This document shows, in pieces, positions 15,442-23,075 of a stretch of 64,000 nt of DNA. This DNA is from PALSA-129 sp963842505 (lineage in GTDB: Bacteria; Acidobacteriota; Terriglobia; Bryobacterales; Bryobacteraceae): positions 372,001 to 436,000 of the forward strand of contig CAWJGZ010000001.1 of NCBI GenBank assembly GCA_963842505.1. The letters are read 5' to 3'. The notes beneath the pieces were generated by a model. It did no database searches and was not told the DNA's origin. It was given only the letters and a program-made list of their open reading frames with translations. Every line of letters begins with the position of its first letter. Position 1 is the first letter of the stretch. The position numbers were made by a program, and so were the translations under genes.

Positions 15442-16314
15442 TTAGCCGACGCCCGGCTTCCACTCCCAGCCGCCCTCGGCCCGCGCCGCTATACGGCCCA
15501 CGCTCGGAAACGGAAAGTGGAAGCCCATAACGTGCATATTCCCAGCTGCGGCCCTCTTCAGCAGTGCGTAGCGCGTTTCCACCGCGCGTCCGGCCTCCTG
15601 GTCGAAGCCGTTTTCCCAATCGGGATGTTCGAGGTGCAGCGGATGCACGGCGGCGTCGCCGACATTCAGTAACTGCCGGCCCTCCGATTCGAGCAGCAAC
15701 GCCAGGTGCCCGGGCGTGTGGCCTGGCGCCGGAAGCACCCGCACTCCGGGTACCACCTCGGTCTCGTGCTCCACCATTTCCAGTTGATGCCGCAGCGCCG
15801 TCAGACTCCGCCGCGCCGTGGATTCCATGCCAACCTGGAGCTCCGCCGGCAGGCGCAGGCCGCCCCGGCCGGTATGCCCGCCCATCCAAAACTCCCATTC
15901 CAATTCCGAAATTACGTGCCGGGCATTCGGGAACATGGGCCGCGGAACGTTGGGCCGGCGCGGATCCACCGCGCCTCCGATATGGTCCGGGTGGGCGTGC
16001 GTCAGAATTACCGTGTCCACATCTTTCGGAAGAATGCCCGCCATCTCCAGCCGCGCCAGAATCGCTCCGGAAGTGCTCGACGCCTCGCCCAATCCCGTAT
16101 CCACCAGCATCACGTGCCGCGCGGTTTCCACCAGCAGACAGGTATACGGGCATAGCACTGTCTCCCGTGGCGCCCGCCGGCTTTCGAGCGCGCGGCTGAG
16201 TTGTTCGGGATCGGCATTGGGGAAAAGCCACGGCGTCGGATAAGCCGCGTAGCCGTCGCTCAGCACCGTGCAGCCAATCGTCCCGATCTCGAAGCGGTGC
16301 GAACCCGCGGGCAT
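15442..16314 (-). CDS. MBL-fold metallohydrolase
   Basis: 290 residues with the metallo-beta-lactamase signature HAHPDHIGG (about residues 103-111), an earlier strand and Asp in MLVDTGLGE, a later His in PAPGHTPGH and an Asp in NVGDAAVHP. These supply the usual five-to-six-residue dinuclear metal site. There is no clear export signal, so it is likely cytosolic. The ATG is preceded by AAGGGTG. Specific substrate (lactone, thioester or other) cannot be told. It lies just upstream of the cytochrome/monooxygenase fusion gene on the same strand. Confidence 0.88.
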   Translation of the reverse strand: MPAGSHRFEIGTIGCTVLSDGYAAYPTPWLFPNADPEQLSRALESRRAPRETVLCPYTCLLVETARHVMLVDTGLGEASSTSGAILARLEMAGILPKDVDTVILTHAHPDHIGGAVDPRRPNVPRPMFPNARHVISELEWEFWMGGHTGRGGLRLPAELQVGMESTARRSLTALRHQLEMVEHETEVVPGVRVLPAPGHTPGHLALLLESEGRQLLNVGDAAVHPLHLEHPDWENGFDQEAGRAVETRYALLKRAAAGNMHVMGFHFPFPSVGRIAARAEGGWEWKPGVG

Positions 16315-16651
16315 ACGTCACCCTTAACCAATGGCGCCGGCGAAGTCAAAGTTTTTTGTGGGTTGGAAAGAGGAAGTTCGCAAGGCAGAAAGCGCTCCGA
16401 AGAGCGGGGAGGGTTTCACGGAGGCTATGGGAGGATTGCAGGTCAGCTTGGTGGGGCGGACATCCTCTTTCCGATTCAACATTACCTTCTCCGCAAGCTC
16501 GACTCTTCTTCTTGCAGTACTAAATGTTTGAAATAAAAGATAAAATAGTCCCAAAATTCTTGTCACTACTGAAAGCGTCGATCACGCCGTGTCGCACGTT
16601 CCCATCCCCTGGTTTGACTCCCATCGCTCCATTCTCATAAAATGATCCTTA
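16315..16651. other. Intergenic region between MBL-fold gene and iclR
   Basis: About 337 bp without a convincing gene, more AT-rich than its surroundings between 16500 and 16560. Short open frames on both strands have no ribosome-binding site and low-complexity translations. It holds the divergent promoters, including the sigma-70-like element noted separately. Confidence 0.6.
16614..16643 (+). promoter_or_regulatory. Putative sigma-70 promoter of iclR; transcript may be leaderless
   Basis: TTGACT (16614-16619) and TAAAAT (16638-16643) are each one base from consensus, separated by 18 nt. Transcription would start about 16650, at or next to the GTG start codon at 16652, and no Shine-Dalgarno sequence is seen, so the mRNA may be leaderless. 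Confidence 0.5.
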
Positions 16652-17479
16652 GTGTCAGATAGTGAGACTAAACCATCCCCCTACCGCGTCCAAGTCTTGG
16701 ATCGCGCGCTCGCCATCATCGATACTCTGGCTGGCGAGGGCCCCGATGCCAGCCTCATGGATCTCTCCGAAAAGCTCCACTTGCACAAGAGCACCGTTCA
16801 CCGGCTGCTCATGATCCTGCAACGCCACCGCATCGTCGAGCGCCAGCCGCGCACCGGCCGCTACCAGCTCGGGCTGCGGCTATTCGAACTGGGCAGCGTC
16901 GCCATCGCGCGCTTCAACATTCGCGAACGCGCGCGCATGCACCTGCGGCGCCTGGTCCTCGAGGTGGATGAAACCGTGCACTTGTGCGTGTTGGATTCGG
17001 GCGAGGTGCTCTACGTGGACAAGATCGAGCCCAGCCGCAGCGTCCGCATGGCCTCGCGCATCGGTCGCCGCAATGGCGTGCACTGCTCCGCCGTAGGCAA
17101 GGTCATGCTGGCGCATCTGCCGGAGCGCGAGGTCGATCAGATCCTCGAACAGCGCGGCCTGCCGCGCCAGACATCCAAGACGATTGTCACGATGGCGGAC
17201 CTGAAAGCTGATCTCAAGGCCACGCGCGAACGCGGCTACGCCATCGATAACGAAGAGGCCGAGGAAGGCCTGCGCTGCGTGGCAGCCGCCATCCTGGGCC
17301 GGAACGGCCGCCCGCTCGGAGCCATCAGCACGTCCGCGCCGTCCTTCCGCTTGCCGCTCGACAAAGTGCCCGCGGTGGCGGCCGCCGTGTGCGCCGCCGC
17401 GCGCTCTCTGTCCGAGGAATCCGGCTACCGGGGAGCGTCGCAGCCCGAAATCAGAGTTCAATCTCAACCTGTCAGTTAG
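16652..17479 (+). CDS. IclR-family transcriptional regulator (KdgR-like by context)
   Basis: 275 residues. The N-terminal winged helix-turn-helix (about 12-75) contains VLDRALAIIDTLAG, LSEKLHLHKSTVHRLL and the wing RTGRYQLGLRLFELG. The C-terminal IclR effector domain follows, with CSAVGKVMLAHLPE, GYAIDNEEAEEGLRCVAA and a final GAISTSAPSFRL. It lies 11 bp ahead of the isomerase gene of a ketodeoxy-uronate pathway and probably controls it in response to 2-keto-3-deoxygluconate or a related sugar acid, as KdgR does. That effector is inference. The start codon is GTG without a Shine-Dalgarno sequence. Confidence 0.9.
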   Translation: MSDSETKPSPYRVQVLDRALAIIDTLAGEGPDASLMDLSEKLHLHKSTVHRLLMILQRHRIVERQPRTGRYQLGLRLFELGSVAIARFNIRERARMHLRRLVLEVDETVHLCVLDSGEVLYVDKIEPSRSVRMASRIGRRNGVHCSAVGKVMLAHLPEREVDQILEQRGLPRQTSKTIVTMADLKADLKATRERGYAIDNEEAEEGLRCVAAAILGRNGRPLGAISTSAPSFRLPLDKVPAVAAAVCAAARSLSEESGYRGASQPEIRVQSQPVS

Positions 17480-17490
17480 GAGACAAGCTT

Positions 17491-18309
17491 ATGCCAGTTG
17501 AAACCGCAGTCGAAAGCAAAATGGTCTTCCGCAAGACCAATGCCGCCGCCGGACGCCACATTTCCGTGACGCCCGCCAACAGCACCAACCGTCATCTTTC
17601 TTACGGCCGCATCATTCTTAATCCGCAAGTCAGCTCCGTGGCCTTCCAGAACGGCGGCCAGGAGACCGGCTTCATCGTCCTCACCGGCTCCGCCACCGTC
17701 ACCGTGGATGGCAAGGCCTACGACCTGATTCAATACGACGGAATCTACATTCCGCGCGATTCCTCCATCGAGGTGCGTTCCACCGCCGTGGATATCGCCG
17801 AGTTCTCCTCCGATGTCGGCCAGCGCTATCCGCTGCAGGTGGCGCGCTATGCCGAGATATCGCAGAACGGCTCGCTGAAGTTCACCGCCGGCGCTCCCAC
17901 CTCCCAGCGCACGGTGAATATCGTGCTCGGCAAAAACGTCAACGCCGGCCGCCTGGTGCTCGGTTTCACCTTTGTCGAGCCTGGCAACTGGGCCAGTTGG
18001 CCGCCCCACGAACACGGCGCCATGCTGGAGGAAATGTACGTCTACTTCAACATGCCCGAGCCGACCTTCGCCATCCAGCTCGTGTACAACGACACCCAGT
18101 ATCCCGAGCTGGTCACCGTGGTGCGCGATGGCGACGCCGTCTTGATGCCCTCAGGCTATCACCCCAACGTTACCGTTCCCGGCCACCGCATGTGCTTCCT
18201 GTGGGCCATGGCGGCACATCGCGAAAAGGAAGACCGCCAGTTCGGCGTGGTGCACGTGCAGCGGGGTTTCGACGCCGGCGGTTCGGGTCTCGAAGCCAGC
18301 CGAAAGTAG
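17491..18309 (+). CDS. KduI/IolB-superfamily isomerase (5-keto-4-deoxyuronate isomerase role by context)
   Basis: 272 residues starting at MPVETAVES, with AGGAG upstream. It is a two-cupin protein. The second cupin has metal ligands in PPHEH (H173, H175), LEEMY (E180 or E181) and GYHPNV (H224). The pattern LEEMYVYF plus VRDGDAVLMPSGYHP is closer to IolB (5-deoxyglucuronate isomerase) than to classical KduI. Neighbours kduD, kdgK and kdgA argue that it converts 5-keto-4-deoxyuronate to 2,5-diketo-3-deoxygluconate, the KduI step. Residue pattern is seen, family is known, the reaction is inferred from context. Confidence 0.82.
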   Translation: MPVETAVESKMVFRKTNAAAGRHISVTPANSTNRHLSYGRIILNPQVSSVAFQNGGQETGFIVLTGSATVTVDGKAYDLIQYDGIYIPRDSSIEVRSTAVDIAEFSSDVGQRYPLQVARYAEISQNGSLKFTAGAPTSQRTVNIVLGKNVNAGRLVLGFTFVEPGNWASWPPHEHGAMLEEMYVYFNMPEPTFAIQLVYNDTQYPELVTVVRDGDAVLMPSGYHPNVTVPGHRMCFLWAMAAHREKEDRQFGVVHVQRGFDAGGSGLEASRK

Positions 18310-18316
18310 AAAAACC

Positions 18317-19081
18317 ATGATTCTCGATTCTTTCAGCCTCAAGGGCAAGAATGCCCTCGTTACGGGTTCGCGCGCCGGTCTGGGAGCTGGCATGGCCATC
18401 GGCCTCGCCCAAGCCGGCGCCAATGTGGTTGTCAACGGCCCCGTTGCCGACGGCATCGAAGAGGTCTGCGCCGCCGTGCGCGCCGCGGGCTCGAAAGCCA
18501 TCCCCGCGCTCGCCGATGTCTCTGACCCGAAAGCATGCGCCGACCTGGTCTCGCTCACTATTCGCGAGCTCGGCTCGATCGACATTCTCATCAACAATGC
18601 CGGCATCATCCGCCGCACTCCGGCCGTGGATTACTCCGCCGCGGACTGGTCCGCCGTCATCGAGATCAATCTCAGCGCGGTCTTCCGCCTGTGCCAGTTG
18701 GCCGGCCGCCACATGCTGGCGCGGGGCAGCGGCAAAATCATCAACATCGCTTCGCTGCTGGCTTTCCAGGGCGGCATCCTGGTCCCCGCCTATGCCGCCT
18801 CCAAAGGCGCCGTCGCCCAGTTGACCAAGGCGCTGGCCAATGAATGGGCCGCCAAAGGCATCAACGTCAACGCCATCGCTCCCGGCTATATGGCCACCGA
18901 TAATACTGCCGCCTTGCGCGCCGATGCCGCCCGCAGCCGCGCCATTCTCGACCGCATTCCCGCCGGCCGCTGGGGCACTCCCGAGGATCTGGCCGGCGTC
19001 GCCGTTTTTCTGGCGTCTTCCGCCAGCGATTACCTGAACGGCCACGTGCTGGTGGTCGACGGCGGTTGGATGGCGAGGTGA
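18317..19081 (+). CDS. kduD: 2-keto-3-deoxygluconate oxidoreductase, SDR family (KduD)
   Basis: 254 residues, a classical short-chain dehydrogenase. The cofactor loop is TGSRAGLG (16-23), followed by NNAG (93-96), the catalytic Ser in INIAS (about 146), YAASK (Y159, K163), and a C-terminal YLNGHVLVVDGGW typical of KduD. It reduces 2,5-diketo-3-deoxygluconate to 2-keto-3-deoxygluconate with NAD(P)H. It begins 7 bp after the isomerase gene and 9 bp before the kinase gene. Assignment over generic SDR rests on the operon. Confidence 0.88.
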   Translation: MILDSFSLKGKNALVTGSRAGLGAGMAIGLAQAGANVVVNGPVADGIEEVCAAVRAAGSKAIPALADVSDPKACADLVSLTIRELGSIDILINNAGIIRRTPAVDYSAADWSAVIEINLSAVFRLCQLAGRHMLARGSGKIINIASLLAFQGGILVPAYAASKGAVAQLTKALANEWAAKGINVNAIAPGYMATDNTAALRADAARSRAILDRIPAGRWGTPEDLAGVAVFLASSASDYLNGHVLVVDGGWMAR

Positions 19082-19090
19082 ACCGGCCTT

Positions 19091-20185
19091 ATGCCGCTCC
19101 ATATCAAGGCCAAAGAAACCTGCCGCTGGGACCTGCTGGCGCTGGGCGAAGTGATGCTGCGATTCGATCCCGGCGATCGCCGCATTGCGACCGCCCGCTC
19201 CTTCGATGTCTGCGAAGGCGGCGGAGAGTACAACGTCGCCCGCGGGCTCAAACGCTGCTTCGGCCTGGAAACGGCGGTCGTCACGGCCTTCGCCGATAAC
19301 GCCGTGGGCCGCCTGCTCCAGGACCTCATCTTTCAAGGCGGCGTCGATCCATCGCTCATCCGCTGGGTGGATTTCGACGGCGTCGGCCGCACCGTGCGCA
19401 ACGGCCTCAATTTCACCGAGCGCGGATTCGGCGTGCGCGCCGCTCTCGGCTGCTCCGACCGCGGCCACACCGCCGTTTCGCAGCTCAAGCCCGGCGATAT
19501 CGATTGGGATGAGATTTTCGGCCGCCGTGGCGTCCGCTGGTTCCACACCGGCGGAATCTTTAGCGCGCTCTCCTCCACTACCGCCGATGTAGCACTCGAA
19601 GCCGTCCAGGCGGCCCGGCGCCACTCCACCATCGTCTCCTACGATCTCAATTACCGCGCCTCTTTGTGGAAGGCCGTTGGCGGGAAGAAAAAAGCGCAGG
19701 AGGTCAACCGCCGCCTCGCGCCCTTTGTCGACGTGATGATCGGCAACGAAGAGGATTTCTCCGCTGCCCTGGGTTTCGAAGTGCCTGGCATGGATGAGAA
19801 CATCACCCAGATCGAAACCGCCGGCTTCCGGAGAATGATCGAGACCGTAGTCCGCGAGTTTCCCTTCCGGGTGGTGGCTACTACCCTCCGCAAAGCCACC
19901 ACCGCCAGCCGCAACGATTGGGGCGCGCTGTGTTACGCCGACGGCGCTTTCTACGAAGCGCAGAACCGCAAGGACCTGGAAATCTACGACCGCGTCGGCG
20001 GTGGCGATGGTTTCGCTTCCGGGCTGATCTACGGTTTTCTCACCGGCCAGACGGCGCAGTGGGCCGTCGAATGCGGCGCGGCTCACGGCGCGCTCGCCAT
20101 GACCACTCCAGGCGATACCACCATGGCCACGCTGCCCGAGGTGCTTCACCTGATGCAAGGAAAGTCCGCGCGCATCGCGCGCTAG
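19091..20185 (+). CDS. kdgK: 2-keto-3-deoxygluconate kinase, PfkB family
   Basis: 364 residues, ribokinase/PfkB fold. The N-terminal LLALGEVMLRFDP and EGGGEYNVARGL are the substrate-side motifs. The C-terminal RVGGGDGFASGL (GGGDG from about residue 303, D306) contains the catalytic base and anion hole, and SYDLNYRASLW is typical of KDG kinases. It phosphorylates 2-keto-3-deoxygluconate to KDPG. It is longer than the usual 310 residues because of an insertion around 225-265. The kdgA aldolase follows after a 210-bp gap that holds a repeat element. Confidence 0.9.
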   Translation: MPLHIKAKETCRWDLLALGEVMLRFDPGDRRIATARSFDVCEGGGEYNVARGLKRCFGLETAVVTAFADNAVGRLLQDLIFQGGVDPSLIRWVDFDGVGRTVRNGLNFTERGFGVRAALGCSDRGHTAVSQLKPGDIDWDEIFGRRGVRWFHTGGIFSALSSTTADVALEAVQAARRHSTIVSYDLNYRASLWKAVGGKKKAQEVNRRLAPFVDVMIGNEEDFSAALGFEVPGMDENITQIETAGFRRMIETVVREFPFRVVATTLRKATTASRNDWGALCYADGAFYEAQNRKDLEIYDRVGGGDGFASGLIYGFLTGQTAQWAVECGAAHGALAMTTPGDTTMATLPEVLHLMQGKSARIAR

Positions 20186-20219
20186 CAAGTTGATGAAACA
20201 CCATCCAAGAGAAGATTTC

Positions 20220-20362
20220 AACGCGGAGACGCAGAGGCGCGGAGAAGAAAGACCGAGAACCATCAACCGGTCTGCTTTGACCCGTCTTCCTAACCATCAG
20301 TCGCTCGTTCTCGCGCGGTTTCTCACTCCTCGCCGTTCTCAGCGTCTCCGCGCCTCCGCGTT
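20220..20362. repeat. Long-hairpin dispersed repeat, copy 1 (NAETQRRGEE type)
   Basis: Left arm 20220-20246 (begins AACGCGGAGACGCAGAGG) and right arm 20336-20362 are inverted copies matching at 23 of 27 positions, with about 89 bp between. Chance translation gives NAETQRRGEE, a spurious peptide often seen in bacterial annotations. The same family recurs at 27307-27459. Confidence 0.85.
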
Positions 20363-20395
20363 AGGTTCTCCTTTTCGCATTGCTCGGATCCCCCT

Positions 20396-21040
20396 ATGAC
20401 CAAAGAACAAGTTCGCCAACGCATTCTTGCTGTGAAAATCGTGCCAGTCGTGCGGGCCTCGTCGCCGGAACAGGCCCTCGGTGCGGCCGATGCCGTCCGC
20501 GCCGGCGGCATCCCCATCGTGGAAGTCACCATGACGGTTCCCGGCGCCATCGAAGTGATCGCCGGGTTGAGCCGCCTGATGGACTCCGACGTCCTCATCG
20601 GCGCCGGCACGGTGCTCGACGCCTCGACAGCCCAGAAGTGCCTCGATGCGGGAGCGCAGTTCCTGGTCAGCCCCGGTTTTGACGCCGCAACCGTCGCCCT
20701 GGCGCGCCGTCTGGATGTGCTGGTCATGCCCGGTGCGCTGACGCCCACCGAGGTGATTACCGCCTGGAAAGCCGGCGCCGATTTCGTCAAGATCTTCCCG
20801 TGCGGCAATGTCGGCGGCCCGGCCTACATCAAAGCGCTCAAGGCCGCGCTGCCGCAGATTCCCATGATCCCCACCGGCGGCGTCAACCTGGAAACCGCCG
20901 CGGCCTTTCTGCGGGCCGGCGCTTCCGCCCTCGGCATCGGCGGCGAATTGATCTCCAGGGCTGCCCTCGATTCCGGCAATTTCGCCGCCATCACCGAATC
21001 GGCCAAACGGTACACCGCCATCGTGAACCAGAGGATGTGA
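20396..21040 (+). CDS. kdgA: KDPG aldolase (2-keto-3-deoxy-6-phosphogluconate aldolase)
   Basis: 214 residues, class I aldolase of the Eda/KdgA family. Visible are VEVTMTVPGA with the catalytic Glu (E43), IGAGTVLD, FLVSPGF, and the Schiff-base lysine in DFVKIFPCG (K132), then IPTGGVN for phosphate binding. It cleaves KDPG to pyruvate and glyceraldehyde-3-phosphate, ending the uronate route. It is separated from kdgK by a hairpin repeat, which might carry a promoter or processing site. The length is normal for the family. Confidence 0.93.
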   Translation: MTKEQVRQRILAVKIVPVVRASSPEQALGAADAVRAGGIPIVEVTMTVPGAIEVIAGLSRLMDSDVLIGAGTVLDASTAQKCLDAGAQFLVSPGFDAATVALARRLDVLVMPGALTPTEVITAWKAGADFVKIFPCGNVGGPAYIKALKAALPQIPMIPTGGVNLETAAAFLRAGASALGIGGELISRAALDSGNFAAITESAKRYTAIVNQRM

Positions 21041-21053
21041 CGCCTGCTCCCCA

Positions 21054-21149
21054 CTATTCCGTCTTGCTGCTGCGGCGTCTCAGGAAAATCAGCACCCCGA
21101 AAACCACCGCGACTGCCGCGGATATCAACCGCAACGTTGTTCCGTCCAT
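21054..21149 (-). CDS. Small single-helix membrane protein, 31 aa, at end of tad operon
   Basis: Starts MDGTTLRL and contains one hydrophobic stretch LISAAVAVVFGVLIF followed by a basic stop-transfer tail LRRRSSKTE. A strong ribosome-binding site, AAAGGAGATC, lies just ahead of the ATG at 21149. It is 35 bp after the tadC stop on the same strand, so it is probably the last gene of the pilus operon. Too short for default gene callers. No family recognised; a pilus-assembly accessory role is only a guess. Confidence 0.65.
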   Translation of the reverse strand: MDGTTLRLISAAVAVVFGVLIFLRRRSSKTE

Positions 21150-21184
21150 TGTGGATCTCCTTTCTTGCTCTCCTTATCGGCGCA

Positions 21185-22102
21185 TTACAGGTTTTCAATC
21201 ATGGGGAATAGATCGCGAACCAATCGCGTGATCACCGGCCCTATCGTCACCACGAACAGCGACGGCAGCACACAAAAGAAAATCGGAAAAACCAGCTTCA
21301 CCGCCAGCTTGGCAGCCTTCTCTTCGGCTCGCTGCCGCGCCATCACTCGCAGATAGTCGGCATGGCCCCGCAGGCTCTGTGCGATGCTGGTCCCGAACCG
21401 GTCGGTCTGAATCAACACCGCTACCAGTTTCTTGACGTCTTCCACGCCGGTGCGCTCCGCCAGGTTGTGCAGCGCTTCCAGGCGCCCCTTGCCAGCCCGC
21501 AGTTCCAGGTTCATCACCGTGAACTCTTCGCAGAGTTCCGGGTGCGCCGCGCGCAACTCCTTGGCCACCTGAATCACTGTCTGGTCCAGCCCCAGCCCCG
21601 ATTCCACGCAGACCACCATCAGGTCCAGCACGTTGGGCAGCCCCTTTTCCACTGCCCGCTTACGCCGCCGGATGCGCCAAACCAAGTACTGCATGGGCGC
21701 CATGTACCCGGTCAGCGCCCCGCAGGCGGTTGCCAGCAACAGTCGATCCGCACTCTCATAGGTACGCAGGCCGATCGCCAAACCGGCCAGTCCGAAAAGC
21801 ACCGTGGCGCACGCGCGCGCCCCGGAAAAGAACGGCACGGCCTGCGGATTGCGGAAGCCGGCGCGCACCAGCCGCCGTTTCAGCAGCGGAAGGTTGCCCG
21901 GCGTCGATGGCACCATCGCGCCCGCCCAGGCCACCAATTCCCGCCATACCAGCCCCGGCGAGGGCAGGAAACTCGAAACCACCGGGGAATTTTGCCGCAG
22001 CCGGTCTACCGCGCGAATCCGCCCCGGCCCCATGCGCAGCGCCACCCACGCCGTTCCAGCCGCCGCCGTCAACCCGGCCAAGATCGCTTCCAGTACCAGC
22101 AC
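21185..22102 (-). CDS. tadC: Tad pilus assembly protein TadC (T2SS F-type)
   Basis: 305 residues. One T2SSF domain lies in the middle to C-terminal part (LPNVLDLMVVCVESGLGLDQ, NLELRAGKGRLEAL and VLIQTDRFGTSIAQSLRGHA), with membrane helices at the N-terminus, near 100-135 and at the end (VFPIFFCVLPSLFVVTIG). With TadB it forms the inner-membrane platform of the Flp pilus, driven by TadA. Its start lies 1 bp from the tadB stop. It is followed by the 31-residue membrane protein. Confidence 0.92.
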   Translation of the reverse strand: MLVLEAILAGLTAAAGTAWVALRMGPGRIRAVDRLRQNSPVVSSFLPSPGLVWRELVAWAGAMVPSTPGNLPLLKRRLVRAGFRNPQAVPFFSGARACATVLFGLAGLAIGLRTYESADRLLLATACGALTGYMAPMQYLVWRIRRRKRAVEKGLPNVLDLMVVCVESGLGLDQTVIQVAKELRAAHPELCEEFTVMNLELRAGKGRLEALHNLAERTGVEDVKKLVAVLIQTDRFGTSIAQSLRGHADYLRVMARQRAEEKAAKLAVKLVFPIFFCVLPSLFVVTIGPVITRLVRDLFPMIENL

Positions 22103-22103
22103 G

Positions 22104-23075
22104 TCACACCTCGATGGTCACAATCTTCCTGATGATCAGGTACCCCACCGTTTGCAGTCCCAGAGCCCCCGCCAACATCTCGCGGCCCGCCGGGTCGTCC
22201 ACGAAGAATCGCGCATACTGCGGGTTCACCACGAACATCACGGCCCCCACGCATACCGGAATCGCCGCCAGAATGCGTCCCGACATCAGCCCTTGCGCGC
22301 TGATGGCGCGGATGCGCGCCCGCAGCTTGAAACGCTCGCGAATAATCTGCGCCAGCTTGTCCAGCAACTCCGCCAGGTTTCCCCCGGTGCGCTTTTGCAG
22401 CAGCACCGCCGACACGAAAAACTGCACGTCCAGCGACGGAATGCGGTGCCCCAGCTTCTTCAATACGATGTCCAACGGCTGCCCCAGGTTCTGCTCCTCG
22501 AAGGTGCGCCGGAACTCGCCCGCCAGCGGCTCGCCAAACTCCTTGTGCACCATTTGGAGCGATACCGAAAACGCATGTCCGGCCCGCATCGACCGCGCGA
22601 TAAACTCCAGGCAATCCGGAAACTGCTCCTCGAACTTGCGCACCCGCCCGCGCGCTTTCCGGTGTGCCAGCTTCACCGGAACCATGGCCGCCAGCAGGCC
22701 TGCCGCGACTGTCAGCGCCGGCGGCAGCCGGTTGCCCGTCAACGCCATAATGGCGAGCGACGCTCCGATGCCGGCGCCCGCCGAACGGTGCAGCAAACCC
22801 GCCGCGCCCCACTTCAAATCGGCCGTCTCGAGCATCCGCTCCACGGATTCCTTCAGCTTCAGCCGCTCCAGCGCGCGGGTTGCCAGGCGTCCCTTCACTT
22901 CGCCCGCCACCTGCATCAGCAGCGGCTTGGCCGGCCGCGGGGCGCCCGCTTTGACCGCCGCCTTGCCCGTCAAACGGCGCAGCGCCAGGCCGTGCTCCCG
23001 GCGCGCCTCCCAGTTCATTACCAACGCCATGGTAGCCATGCTGCTGAGCGCCGTAAGCAGAAAGACCGGGATCAC
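22104..23075 (-). CDS. tadB: Tad pilus assembly protein TadB (T2SS F-type)
   Basis: 323 residues with N-terminal helix IPVFLLTALSSMATMALV, a middle helix pair (about 90-125), the T2SSF domain (FPDCLEFIARSMRAGHAFS, LRRGGNLAELLDKL-like segment RTGGNLAELLDKLAQIIRE) and two C-terminal helices. It is the partner of TadC in the platform of the Flp pilus. The start overlaps the tadA stop by 4 bp, showing translational coupling. Family call is firm. Confidence 0.92.
   Translation of the reverse strand: MIPVFLLTALSSMATMALVMNWEARREHGLALRRLTGKAAVKAGAPRPAKPLLMQVAGEVKGRLATRALERLKLKESVERMLETADLKWGAAGLLHRSAGAGIGASLAIMALTGNRLPPALTVAAGLLAAMVPVKLAHRKARGRVRKFEEQFPDCLEFIARSMRAGHAFSVSLQMVHKEFGEPLAGEFRRTFEEQNLGQPLDIVLKKLGHRIPSLDVQFFVSAVLLQKRTGGNLAELLDKLAQIIRERFKLRARIRAISAQGLMSGRILAAIPVCVGAVMFVVNPQYARFFVDDPAGREMLAGALGLQTVGYLIIRKIVTIEV

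Noticed and set aside
16324..16566. 80-codon minus-strand frame upstream of iclR
   Set aside because: No ribosome-binding site, and it lies in the AT-rich promoter region; the translation has no recognisable feature.
18170..20266. 698-codon minus-strand frame across kduD and kdgK
   Set aside because: Antisense of two clearly recognised enzymes, Gly/Ala/Asp-rich translation, no signal or domain.
20190..20399. Small plus-strand frame containing NAETQRRGEE upstream of kdgA
   Set aside because: It is the translation of the dispersed hairpin repeat, a known type of false gene.
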